A stretch of 64,000 bases of DNA from assembly GCF_002575655.3 (NCBI RefSeq), contig NC_053041.3:371549054-371613053 (forward strand), written 5' to 3'. The position numbers were made by a program, and so were the translations under genes. Under the pieces are notes generated by a model. The model did not search any database, was not told where the DNA came from, and saw only the letters and a list, made by a program, of their open reading frames with translations. Source of the DNA: Aegilops tauschii subsp. strangulata (taxonomy: Eukaryota; Streptophyta; Magnoliopsida; Poales; Poaceae). Shown here piece by piece: positions 13,086-23,160 of this stretch. Position 1 is the stretch's first letter. Each line of letters starts with the position of its first letter.

Positions 13086-13652
13086 CCCCCTCTTATTCTG
13101 GCATTCTGCAGTTCAGGCCACCGATATTGCCCCTTTACACAGATACCCATGCATATGTAGTGTAGATCCTTGCTTGCGAGTACTTTGGATGAGTACTCAC
13201 GGTTGTTTTTCTCCCTCTTTTCCACTTTCCTTTTTTCTCGGTTGTCGCAACCAGATGCTGGAGCCCAGGAGCCAGACGCCATCGTCGACGACGACTCCTA
13301 TACACCGGAGGTGCCTACTACTACGTGCAGGCCGCTGACGATGACCAGGAGTAGTTTAGGAGGATCTCAGGCAGGAGGCCTGCGCCTCTTTCGATCTGCA
13401 TCCCAGTTTGTGCTAGCCATCTTATGGCAACTTGTTTAACTTATGTTTGTACTCAGATATTGTTGCTTCCGTTGACTCGTCTATGATCGAGCACTTGTAT
13501 TCGAGCCCTCGAGGCCCCTGGCTTGTATTATGATGCTTGTATGACTTATTTTATTTTTAGAGTTGTGTTGTGATATCTTCCTGTGAGTCCCTGATCTTGA
13601 TCGTACACGTTTGCGTGTATGATTAGTGTACGATTGAATCGGGGGCGTCACA
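13081..13652 (+). mobile_element. TE1 LTR, right part
   Basis: The remainder of the TE1 LTR after the TE2 insertion. It ends at 13652 with GGGCGTCACA, the exact reverse complement of the LTR start at 1089. The last 150 bases are the sort of LTR end seen repeatedly in Triticeae Gypsy elements. Everything rightward is non-element sequence. Confidence 0.65.
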
Positions 13653-14182
13653 GCGGGCGTCGACCCCCACCCCTCCCACCGCGGAATCCTTGGTGGCCTG
13701 CCCGGTTATACCGGTTATTAGGGCCTGCAACCCCCTCGATGAAATTGCCAGGAGGACCTTGGAAGCCGCGACCCGGGCCTCCACCATTGTACCAAGCGTA
13801 CCGGCGCCACCTCCAGTGGAAGACGAGCCGCGGTGCTGGAGAGCCACCATTGTCTTCGCGTGATTTTACAAAATAAATTTATTACATATGCAGTTTCACA
13901 GCGCCGCAAAGATAGCTGGAAGCAATCCTGTGGAGTGGATGGAGAATGCTGACCGTTGGATCGTCGGGTTTCTTGAGAAGTTCGAGGAAGGCTGCCACAT
14001 GATGGTAATAATCCTCGAGTAACTTATCCACAGTTTGTCAGCACACTAGTGCCTTGTGATCATGAATTGTGTTCGGTTTGTTCATTTGACAGGAAACTGC
14101 GATCAAAGATTGAATTCAGGAGGGGCTCAAGAGGCAAGCCAAGTCGGAGTCGAACCTTTCTGAATCGGACTCAGATTCATGA
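13651..14182 (+). pseudogene. unidentified plus-strand gene remnant, 5' end lost to TE1
   Basis: Coding-like sequence begins right at the TE1 border. An open frame runs 13651-13863 (around LDEIARRTLEAATRAS). A clear internal exon lies at 13894-14004, preceded by a pyrimidine-poor CAG acceptor and followed by GT, and contains [21 protein letters not shown] last exon lies at 14093-14182, after an 87-base GT-AG intron, and ends in an acidic serine tail (SESDSDS). The last exon has an in-frame TGA at 14111-14113. The gap between the first two pieces is too short for a normal intron, so that join is doubtful. I do not recognise the family. The simplest reading is the 3' end of a host gene whose front was displaced by TE1. 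Confidence 0.45.
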
Positions 14183-14730
14183 AGATGTTTTGTATTCCTG
14201 TAATGTGTAGTACAATGAGATTAGAATGCTGTTATAGCCCTGTCGGACATCTATTTAGAATAGGGGATTGTGCATTATTCAGAACAAAAATATTTCAGGT
14301 GATTGATTAATCTTGTTCGATATGCTGTTGCTCATTTTGGACCTTACATCCTAAATGAATTGCCTGGATAAACTTGGATTTGCACGACATGTTCTTCATC
14401 TTATGAATATGTTTTATCAACCTATGTGCTATCGCTAACAACCACCAGTTGTAATCTTCCCCTTTTTCTTTCATTTATCAAGATAGAAGGATAAAATTTT
14501 CAGGTAGTACTGGATACTATTGCGAAGACACCATTCATTTTTATAGTTTCTTCAGATTTAGAAAAGCTAGAACTAGCCTATTTTCTGAATCCATGTTAAT
14601 ATATATTTTTATCTGAAGATTAAAGTCGGTGCACCAGGTGCAGGAATAAAGAACTTAATTTCAAACCTGCCGATTGAGTAATCTGTTTCTTCAGAGATGT
14701 TCTTTCAGGAAACAAATCTGATATTAATAT
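14183..14730. other. intergenic, no feature recognised
   Basis: AT-rich, non-coding. The first part probably holds the 3' UTR of the plus-strand remnant. I see no repeat termini or RNA gene. Confidence 0.5.
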
Positions 14731-14893
14731 TTATAGAAAACAGTACAGATTTATCAGATACAAATGAAAAACAAAAGAGATCCTAAATGCTTTCATCTTT
14801 GACCGGAGAACCTGCATAAGCCTGAACTGTCTAACACGCTTCACCGTTGGCACATCGGCAGGAGACATGCCGCAAGTTTTGCAGGCATGGGAT
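14731..14893 (-). pseudogene. possible terminal exon of an unidentified minus-strand gene
   Basis: An open minus-strand frame begins after a plausible AG acceptor (complement of 14894-14895) and ends at a TAA at 14731-14733. The first 35 residues look coding (ACKTCGMSPADVPTVKRVRQ with a CxxC pair), while the tail is low-complexity hydrophobic and may be read-through into UTR. It lies downstream of the SCAMP stop on the same strand, so it could be a remnant of another gene or an alternative SCAMP 3' exon. No family is recognised. Confidence 0.3.
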
Positions 14894-15119
14894 CTGGTAC
14901 CACCATTCTGTTTCGAACATGTTGAATCAAATAGTACTTGTTATCTTGATTCACATTTCTACTATGAGATTAAATCAATTTCCACTCTATGTCTGAATAT
15001 GCAAGAATTCGGCAGAAGCAGTTCACCAACAATCACCGTCAACTTTGTGTTTTACATCAGAATGCTTGCTGTTGAGGAGACAGTTGCCTTGAATGATTTC
15101 ATCGTCTCATTGCTAGGCT

Positions 15120-17548
15120 TCACCTGTGCCCTCGAAAATACATGTATACTCTCTGCAAAATAGTACGAGTAAATTTTAAGGATGTCAACAGGCCATGCAG
15201 GAAAGTTGTGTGGTTTCAATAATTGTGTGCGTAATAGTTTGAGAAAAAACACAGCAAAAGCTGATCATTCTAGTAGTTGCACAAGATTAGGAAGTAAGGA
15301 AGCATCCAAATATAATTTTATCTTATTGTTCTTCCTTCTATCACGATGTCACTAACATGAATGAATGCAAGGGGACAAAGAATAAGTCATGCAGACTAGA
15401 CTCCGATTTTGGAGCTTCGTCACAACCAAGCAAGTTCATAAGAGCGATAGTGGTAACAACCAGGCCAAAATATTTTATGGCAACAGAAGTGTTGAAAGAA
15501 ATGAGGAGATGAAATGTGCATCAACCTCAAGCACCCAAATGCTTATAAGAGATTCCGCCGTGAACAATACAAATCCAATTAGATAAAGTACCTGCATTGC
15601 TCCAAAACAGACAAGAATTAAGGCCCACGGCAAGTTACATCACTGAAGTTATATGTTCATAGTTAACCATAATAATGTAATGCAGACGAACGTACCCCGA
15701 CAAACATATCCGTGTTTAAAACAACGATAGCCACAAGAATTCCCCTGATTTCAGGTAAGGAAACAGTACTGAACTATTGCAGTTGGAAACTTAACAAGAA
15801 AACAGCATTGTGGTTATTAGACTTACGTAAGAGTTTTCCCCATGAATATTATCGGCGGAGCAATTGCAGCAATAACACAAAATCCAACATGCACCTGGCA
15901 CATATCAAGCTGTCATTATGCTCATCTTACGTTACGGATGAAAGATGAATATCGAGAAAAATGCAATAGAATCAGATGTTTAGATTATTAGCATACGGAC
16001 AGCTAAGTGCATAAAACTACCGAGTAGAAGACGAAAAACTGGGCAAATGTCACCACGCTATCAGTTCTGGCTTACAAAACAAGAGAATCCAGTTAGCAAA
16101 TTTTCATTTGCACAGAGCATTGTCTGAACAATTATTTACTTCGAGCTGGTAGTTAAAATAGAAACCTCATGGCCTGGTACAGAGGCCTGTACCATAGGAT
16201 GTATGAAAGAGGACATCCAAATGCCGCATAGATGATGGCAAGAAGAAAAAGGACAATATCTGCCATAAAAAGGATAAGAAAAAGATGCACACTGAAAAAA
16301 AAATGTTCGTGAGGCAAAATATTTAGCACCTTCCCCGTGAATTGATTCAACTAAGACAGCAAATGCATTCCAACTGAGACATACAACAATTCCTGCAAAA
16401 AGAGCAGCCGGATGAACAAGCGTGAAAACTATCAGCAATAAGAGCCTGTTCGGACTCCCTCCGGCTCCGCAACTCCGTTCCGGAGCGGAGAGGCAGCTAG
16501 TTGTAATTTATGGAGCAGCTAAAACGATGCTCCGCCCGCTCCGCTCCGTGACCGAGGAGTGGAGGGCTGCCGAACCCAGCCTAAATCTCAAGTAATTGGA
16601 GAAAACTGTTGGAAGGTGAAGTACCTAGCCAACTAGCAAATGCTGAATATTGCAACTGATGAGCATGGGTTGGTATTTCATTGGCTATGTCATGATGTAT
16701 GACAGGGAAGAATGGTGGCCAATTTTTCACTTCGATGGTGACACCAGCTGCACAAACAGATGCGTTTTTCAAAATGCGGTCAAAACATTAAACCATGATG
16801 GAGATGTAATGGTGATCTAGTAGAACTACCTCTGTTCATTGCATTCTCCCTCTGTATGATATCCTGCAAAGAATGTTACACTTCTGAGAAAATTTTCTAA
16901 GTCACTTTTGAGCAAATTGGTTAGCTTCACATGATAGTTTCTTTTTAAAATATTCATCTACAGAAATGAACACTATAGGATTTGTATAAGTGAAAAAGGT
17001 GATCGAACCCGCTCCCTCCTCTTCAAATCCTCCTCCCATGATAAGAGCTCTTGCTCCCGCTTCTTCGGATCCTGCATGAATTGGACTTATCATCAACTGT
17101 ACCAAAAAAACTGTATTATCATGTTATATGGACAACGACTCATAGTATATATGTACATATAATGGTATGTCGATGGTGGCGTCATGCTTGCCGCTGCCTC
17201 CAAAGCCCGCTGGGATCCATGATTTCTTTGCTGGAGCTGGTGCTGATGATTTCCAATTCTGAAATACGCAGCAAATGGTATCATCTTGATACTTGAATAA
17301 ATTCTTAGAAAGTGATATACTGAAATAACACCCTGCTTAGACTCAGGCCGCATACTGAACTAATGTACACTACTTCGGGTAAAATAAATAAATTAGTACA
17401 CATCAGAAATTATCAAATCAGATACGACCAATGGAAATTCAAGATATAAGAGTTGAATGTTGCGACTAAAATTTCAACCTATTCACTGAAAGAAACCCTG
17501 AAGCCAGACCATAAGCAGAACTTGTCATCATAGATCACAGGATAAATC

Positions 17549-17601
<53 letters not shown>

Positions 17602-17913
17602 AGAAAATAATCTTCCTAACTAGGGCATTTTGATCTAGAGCGAGTTCTTGATTTGGGGAGAGAATGATGTAGGATGAACTGCGCATACAATTCAGAGGCT
17701 TATATTAAAAAATCAATTGTGAGAGCCAAAATACAATATCATTGGAAAAGGCACGGATTTTCTGAACCAAAGTTGATCTGGACATGAAAACTCGAATGTT
17801 TGCAATGGAAATGTCTCGTCAAAACCTGAACATGACCAAGAAACACGGGAAGTCGGGAATACCGCGGTAGGATTGACATTCTCGTCTTCGAGCGGATAGG
17901 TGCTAGGAGACAT
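15120..17913 (-). CDS. SCAMP: secretory carrier-associated membrane protein (SCAMP)
   Basis: A four-span membrane protein of post-Golgi and plasma-membrane trafficking, spread over about 12 exons. Exons found with GT-AG borders and matching phases: 17157-17242, 17009-17071, 16830-16863, 16625-16747, 16330-16392, 16166-16259, 16021-16066, 15827-15894, 15696-15744, 15526-15591 and 15120-15152 (stop). The first exon probably starts at the ATG at 17913 ([15 protein letters not shown]), but its donor and phase are unresolved. Family marks are [18 protein letters not shown], the block [18 protein letters not shown] before span 1, the conserved cytosolic loop [15 protein letters not shown] between spans 2 and 3, [10 protein letters not shown] in span 3, and the C-terminus [10 protein letters not shown]. 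No NPF motif is visible at the N-terminus, although many SCAMPs have it. All resolved exons stay open, so the gene looks intact. A MITE sits in the intron 16393-16624. Confidence 0.88.
16442..16581. mobile_element. Tourist/Harbinger-like MITE in SCAMP intron
   Basis: A 140-bp element with imperfect inverted ends (GAGCCTGTTCGG and the complement of CCGAACCCAGCC), flanked by TAA at 16439-16441 and 16582-16584. A 3-bp TAA/TTA duplication is the PIF/Harbinger signature. The interior is rich in short CTCCG/CGGAG complements, so it should fold strongly. Confidence 0.55.
17552..17597. repeat. (CT)n microsatellite
   Basis: About 23 uninterrupted CT units, followed by TTTT, in the 5' part of the SCAMP gene (first intron or upstream). 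Likely polymorphic in length. Confidence 0.95.
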
Positions 17914-18715
17914 TGAGAAGATCCCTAAGGCATGAATAAATCCCTTCGTGGTCTGCCTTTGGGATGGGCCAGAATCTATTCTAAGTTGTGCATGACCAAT
18001 GAAAGGTTATTTTCAGTTAATGGTGGCCGTTGGCACCTTGGCACCGGTCAATACCTTCCGATCTTGCCCCTAGGTCCGCCGTGCTTCACATATTTGTCTT
18101 CTTTTACGCTTCAATGTGGCAAATGCATGAATTTCAGAAGATACTAATTCATGCAAAATTATAGAAAATCCTCCATTCCGATTCCAGATGGGTGGTTGGT
18201 TTTTCCTTCTAAGCAGTTTATGGCATGCACGTCACAGACAGCAAGGGGTTATAAAATGCTTTTTGTTCTTCCTATATCCGCAACCAACATATGATTTTCC
18301 AATAAACAATGGTCAGGACAACACAAAGGAACATCATACGGAGAAAGGGAAATGATCTCGATGGCCAGCACAAAGGAACATCATACGGAAAAAGGGGAAT
18401 TGATTTCAATGGCCAAATGTTCACTAAGCAGCTTCTAAAATCAATTTCATGTTCCTTCCCACTCAACCCTTTTATCCAGAGTGCAGGGAGTTTGATACGG
18501 AAAGTGCATTAATTCAGGAAATGCCGACAAACGTCAGCTACAGAAAATCAATTCGAAGTTAATGCAACATTATTATGTGACAAAAAGTAGGATGACAGTC
18601 AAAGACAACATTTTGCCATCAAGCGCAATACACAGTACATTGGCATACATTGTGAACCCAATGAGCATGCAGCAACTCCAAATTCTGATGTGGTAAAGGA
18701 TGGTATCTTCTCTAC
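17914..18715. other. intergenic region between NDUFS6 stop and SCAMP start
   Basis: About 800 bp between two genes on the same strand. It must contain the NDUFS6 3' UTR and the SCAMP promoter. It includes a 48-bp tandem duplication (listed separately). I see no convincing TATA box, gene or element terminus. Confidence 0.6.
18318..18415. repeat. 48-bp tandem duplication
   Basis: Two adjacent units of about 48 bp, each starting with CACAAAGGAACATCATACGG, with a handful of differences between them. They lie between NDUFS6 and SCAMP. Confidence 0.85.
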
Positions 18716-21700
18716 TTAGTGATGGTGGTCTTGAACATAGCGAAGGCCGCAGTATTTGCACACAGCAGGTGCATCCAGATCAAGGCAGATGTACTCAATT
18801 GGATGGCCAAGGGCAGGGTTTTTATCTGTAATTCAAATGGAAACAGTCAGCTTTGCAGAAAATGCATAATCATGAGTATATCAGCATTCGCAAGCAACAG
18901 TGGCCAAAGCATGACAGTGACAATGTGTAAAGGTGGGAAGTGTTTGATTGATTTACCCCCTTCACATGCGGCAATTCGCCCTTCAACCTTGATTGGTGGC
19001 ACCTCATTGATGAGTTCCATTGGAGATTTCTTGCTTGTGTCCTGCAATAAATAAAATGAAAGATTTTTTTTTATAAATAGTGATGACACAACAAGTCAGA
19101 AAAAAACACCCAATGCAACCAATAGACCTCATATGTCAGCTAATTATGCTACTTAAGGTGTGAATATCACATGACAAACTCCTTAAACTGCTCTATCATG
19201 GCCTGAAACTTTTCCTGACTAACTGGTACAACAGTATAAACACAAATTTTAGTATCTTCAAGGATATTACAGATTCAAGAGTTCGATAATTTACTTTCAA
19301 TGATGACTATCCCACAGTTCAAGCAACATTAGTTTTCAGTCTGTTCAACTACAGACTTCTCATCTACCTACAGTCCAATAGCCAGAAAAGCCTCAAAATA
19401 ATAGTGATCATTTGATCTTTACTTGGAAAATGGGAGAAACCAAAAGTCATACTACCAAAGTATGGTAAGACAGTGTTCTACTGATGCCAGTGGCATTATT
19501 ATAGCAAAAATTCAATAGGAAGAACAGTTCATTATATCATACATCTTTAGCACTTGCAACCATTATTAATTACTCCCTCCGTTCCAAAATAATTGAAGTT
19601 CTAGGATATCCCTTAGTAAAACTTTTAAGTTTGACCAAGTCAATAGAAAAATCTAGAATGTCAAATATATATAATACGATAATATTTTTCATAATAAATC
19701 TAATGAAGCAAATTTGGTGTTGTAGATGTTGATATAGTTTTGTATAGACTTGGTCAGACTTAATAATTTTGGACAAACCTAGAACTTCAATTATTTTGGA
19801 ACGGAGGGAGTATCTAAGATCCATCTTTTAATGCAAGGGAGAACAGTTTCACTTGATCAACAATAGTAGAAGGGAGAACTAGAGATGTGACAGTCAAACA
19901 TCTGTAAGTCATGAAACGAAATCAAGCAATACACATCTCTTGGGAAGAACCTATCAATGGTCTGTCATGCTTCAGCCAAAGCTAAGGACACAAACTAGAA
20001 AGATACACAAGATAACAATGTATAGAAATAGTAAAGTACAACAGGATGAGCTTGCATATTACGAAATAGCAAAAGGATCAGAAGATCTCATCAAGCAAAT
20101 GACTACAAAAGCTTAACCAGGGATAATCTAAGTCCACAAACGTTAAACCCACTGAACCTTCATTCATTTAAACTTCTTGTCGATTTCACAAGATCATCAG
20201 ATATATTGGTAGCTACTCTCACAAAATGTCGATTTCACAAGATCAGAAGCATGCCGCCCTGGAGCGTCACAGCGCACAGCCACCGCCACGCCTTGGCAGG
20301 ACCTGCGCTTCATCACGGCGCTGTGCTGGGCACGGCTGCGGTGGCTGGATGAGGTGGTTTCCTGCGGCAGCGGCTCCTTCGACATGAAGCTGCTCCTCCG
20401 TGATGCAGCGTGGGTCCTGCCAAGGCGTGGCAGTGGCTGTGCGGTGCGACGCTCCACGGCGGCGTGCCTCTGGTCCGCCATGCCAGCAGTGGCAGCAAGG
20501 CGGAAGGCTCCAGTGGGCCTGGATCTGGGAGGTCCTCCCACCAGATCTGGGTTTTGTCGGTCCTGTATGGCCGATGGGCCTGGGTTGGGCTCATCTGATG
20601 GGTCGCTGCGGATGGCGGGAATGGCAAGTGGCAGTTTGGTGGTCTGGCTGTTCTGTGCAGGCGGAGGGTCTGGCAGCGCCGAGCAAAAGCTTAGCTTCTG
20701 GTTGTTGGCCAAGGCAGGCATCGTTTTCTTCTTGAAGACGTTGTTGAGGCGCGGTGCAGGCTCTCCATCCAGACCACTCCAGGGGAAACCCTAGATCTGC
20801 TCGTGATCGGACGATAGTGGCATCATGCGTCATGCTCCCCCTTGGGGGCATCGTTCTTGGAGTGGTGACCGGCTGGAGGGACCAGTGGTTGCGTGAGGAT
20901 GGTGGGGTCGTCGCAGTGGTCGCTGCGGTGGCCGGTGGAAGATGGCAGTGTTGGTGACAAGGCTTTTGTGGCAACGATGATGAGGGTGAGAGATGTCGGG
21001 GTCGCGGCAATGACTGCGGTAGTCGGCTCTTCTCCGGCATGTTCACGAGTTTGCCTCGGATTGTCTGTCACTCTGAAGTCAGAGCTGCGGCGTGGGGTGC
21101 ATGTGGCAACGATGGTGGGTGGCAAGTGGTCTGTTCGGCGATCTTCTAGCGCCAGCCTAGCACATTTCTCCTTCATAGCTCTCCGTCGGAATCGGAGCTG
21201 CGTTGTCCTCATCGCAGGTTGCTGGGTGATTGGCAGGATCTTCATGTGGCTTCGCACTGCCTCTATGGTGTGGCTTGGCTCGGTGGTCGTCTGCGGTGAA
21301 GTCGGAGTCGCTTCTCAAAGAGTGGGTATGATGATATCGTGTGCCAGGGGAGAAGTGATGACGATGACACCTCCGTGCTACCTCGACTAGGCTTCCTTCA
21401 CAGCGGCGTGTGTGGGTTATCTTATGTGTGCCGCTCAGCGGATTGTAACGGTTTTCACCCGGTTTTCCATTAATTAACCGTGCAGTTCTCTTCTTCTTAA
21501 TTAATGGATGAGGCAAATCTTTTGCCTCCATTTCAAAAAAAGAAAAACTCACAGAATGTTGATCTCATCAACTTGCTCATGTGTTTAGCTGTAGCTGCAG
21601 ATTGTTTACATGACTCTGCTAGCTCATAACTGAAGGATGGGTCAACCAGAGGAATTGGTACAGTTCAACGTGCAGATTCATAGCTGTCAGTTGTAAGAAT

Positions 21701-22339
21701 TCATAGATGCATCACCGTTCCTAACACTGTCAGCAAATTTATGACAAGGGTGGGGAGTTCCAAACTGATCACATGATTAGTATCTGAAAATGAAATGGAC
21801 CAAATAGATATATCCACTCATAACATGTGCTATCAACGAGCTTACACTTATCATAGCAAGCCGAAAGATGAGAGTTATCTAAGACATCCAGATCTACCAA
21901 CAAAACAGCTGAATCCATTAGACACACACCTAGCATCAAGCAGCCCAAAAGTGTCTCAAAGGAACACCAAGATTGACCTAAGCTAAATGGGGAATCCAAA
22001 ATTAAGCATCCAACTACGCACCTAAACAAGGGCCACACGCTATACCGATCGCAAAAATCCACGCTGGACACGAAAAGGCGCGACCTTTCGCACCGGATTG
22101 GGTGGATCGTACGAGAAATGAGGTAACTTCTAGAGGCCTAGGAATCTGATCCAACCGGATCGGAATCTAGAGAGCGGAGACGAGGGGATGGGTACCTGCA
22201 TCCATTTGGCGGTGTGGCTTCCAACGACGGCCGCAGCACCGACTGCCTTCTCCGTGGCGAGGCCCCGCGCCGCGCCAGCGTGGCGGGTGCCGGTTAGGGT
22301 TCTGAGGAGCGTCGGGAGCAGCCTCGTTGCGGTCGCCAT
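18716..22339 (-). CDS. NDUFS6: NADH dehydrogenase (ubiquinone) Fe-S protein 6, mitochondrial complex I 13-kDa subunit
   Basis: A small zinc-binding accessory subunit of respiratory complex I (matrix arm) in the mitochondrion. Three exons with GT-AG borders: 22196-22339 (48 codons), 18957-19041 and 18716-18825, together 112 codons plus stop, close to the usual length of plant homologues. The first exon is an arginine/leucine/alanine-rich mitochondrial presequence (MATATRLLPTLLRTLTGTRH) ending in SHTAKWMQ. The second gives SKKSPMELINEVPPIKVEGR. The third gives NPALGHPIEYICLDLD and the terminal KYCGLRYVQDHHH. The zf-CHCC ligands are Cys74, His84, Cys99 and Cys102. Phases fit throughout, so the gene is apparently intact. 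Intron 1 (19042-22195) is 3.15 kb and hosts a Stowaway MITE and a non-LTR retroelement; intron 2 is 131 bp. Confidence 0.95.
19573..19810. mobile_element. Stowaway (Tc1/Mariner) MITE in NDUFS6 intron 1
   Basis: A 238-bp element starting CTCCCTCCGTTCC. The first 33 bp are the perfect inverted complement of the last 33 bp, and TA flanks both ends (19571-19572 and 19811-19812). Length, terminus and TA duplication are diagnostic of Stowaway. Confidence 0.95.
20218..20238. repeat. candidate target-site duplication of non-LTR element, left
   Basis: The 21 bp beginning CTCACAAAATG match 21548-21568 with about four differences. An overlapping 19-bp direct repeat (20178-20196 and 20227-20245) complicates the call. 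Confidence 0.45.
20239..21547 (+). mobile_element. non-LTR retroelement (LINE 3' fragment or SINE-like) in NDUFS6 intron 1
   Basis: A GC-rich 1.3-kb insertion in an otherwise AT-rich intron. It ends with a grass LINE-type 3' end (GGCAAATCTTTTGCCTCC, then an A-run at 21535-21547) and is followed by a decayed 21-bp copy of the left flank. It lies antisense to NDUFS6. Open frames occur on both strands (for example 20354-20794 plus and 20591-21046 minus), but I recognise no reverse transcriptase or endonuclease motif, so coding is unproven. It could be a 5'-truncated LINE or a composite non-autonomous element. Confidence 0.6.
20262..20456. repeat. imperfect inverted repeat, ~57-bp arms
   Basis: 20262-20318 and 20399-20456 are reverse complements apart from about six differences, sharing the core CCTTGGCAGGACC and its complement. 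The spacer is about 80 bp. The transcript should form a long hairpin. It lies at the 5' end of the non-LTR insertion in NDUFS6 intron 1. Confidence 0.85.
21548..21568. repeat. candidate target-site duplication of non-LTR element, right
   Basis: Follows the A-run directly. It matches 20218-20238 at about 17 of 21 positions, which suggests an old insertion. Confidence 0.45.
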
Positions 22340-22620
22340 GGCTGATGACGGGGGGAAAGGGTATGCAGGTCTCGGGTGAGTTTGGGAGCAAATAGAGACG
22401 AGTTCTTTTGCCCTGCAAATTTATTTATGTTCATAAATAATACATGTAACTTTTTTTTGAGAACTTAAATACATGTAACTTTATTCACACTAAAAAGTCA
22501 TTACAGGCAGACCTGGCCAAATGGGCCGGGATAGCTCGGGCTGACCCATTAACGTGCCTGGTACGGAACGGCCCACAGTAGCCCGTTTATGAATGGGGTC
22601 GTGTCAGGGCATCACCAACG
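22340..22620. promoter_or_regulatory. NDUFS6 upstream region
   Basis: This stretch holds the 5' UTR and probable promoter of NDUFS6 (read leftward). About 60-100 bp upstream of the ATG the sequence turns AT-rich (TTTATTTATG around 22420-22430), which could serve as a weak TATA region. No other motif is clear. Confidence 0.35.
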
Positions 22621-23160
22621 CGAGGCGCCTGTTCAGGCGCTTGGATAGTAAATTAAAAATAAATTTATGGATAAGCGCCTGCTTAGCGTCCCTACCTCCA
22701 ACGCTTTGTACGTAGGCATCCACTCGGGTCTATGCCAGTTTACACGACGAAAAAACTGAAGCGCCCGATGATACGTCTGGCATCGACGCAAGCAATTTTC
22801 CCAGGATCGGGTGGGAATTGCCCAAGACGGTCAGGATTCCCACCCTGGCATCGGTCCTTATCGCCTGCATTGTAGGTGCCCTCATGGCGGCACGCGTGGT
22901 GCCCTTATACGGGAGCTCGTTAACGGGTCTCCCTATTTGCCCCATTCTGCAGCAAATAGGGGACGCTGCCGCATTCTGTGACAAATACACGTAGCGCGCG
23001 GTGGCTAGGAATTGAAAACGGGTCCGCAAGCTTGCGCGAGCTAGGTGCCAGCCACTGCGATAGAATGGACCGAAATACAGCGAAAACCTCCAAGAAACTA
23101 AGTATAGTTCCGGACTTAACACTGTTTGACAAAATCCCAATTTTTTTCCAAATTTTGAGT
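22620..23160. other. unclassified intergenic sequence with small palindrome
   Basis: Moderately GC-rich, no supported gene. GCGCCTG-TT-CAGGCGC at about 22624-22639 is a perfect palindrome and a related AAGCGCCTGCTTAGCG follows about 40 bp later, as at DNA-transposon ends. I cannot find the matching terminus. Confidence 0.4.

Noticed and set aside
20197..21390. A protein-coding host gene within NDUFS6 intron 1
   Set aside because: The segment ends in an A-run with flanking duplication, the frames on both strands are low-complexity, and no motif is seen, so a retroelement fits better.
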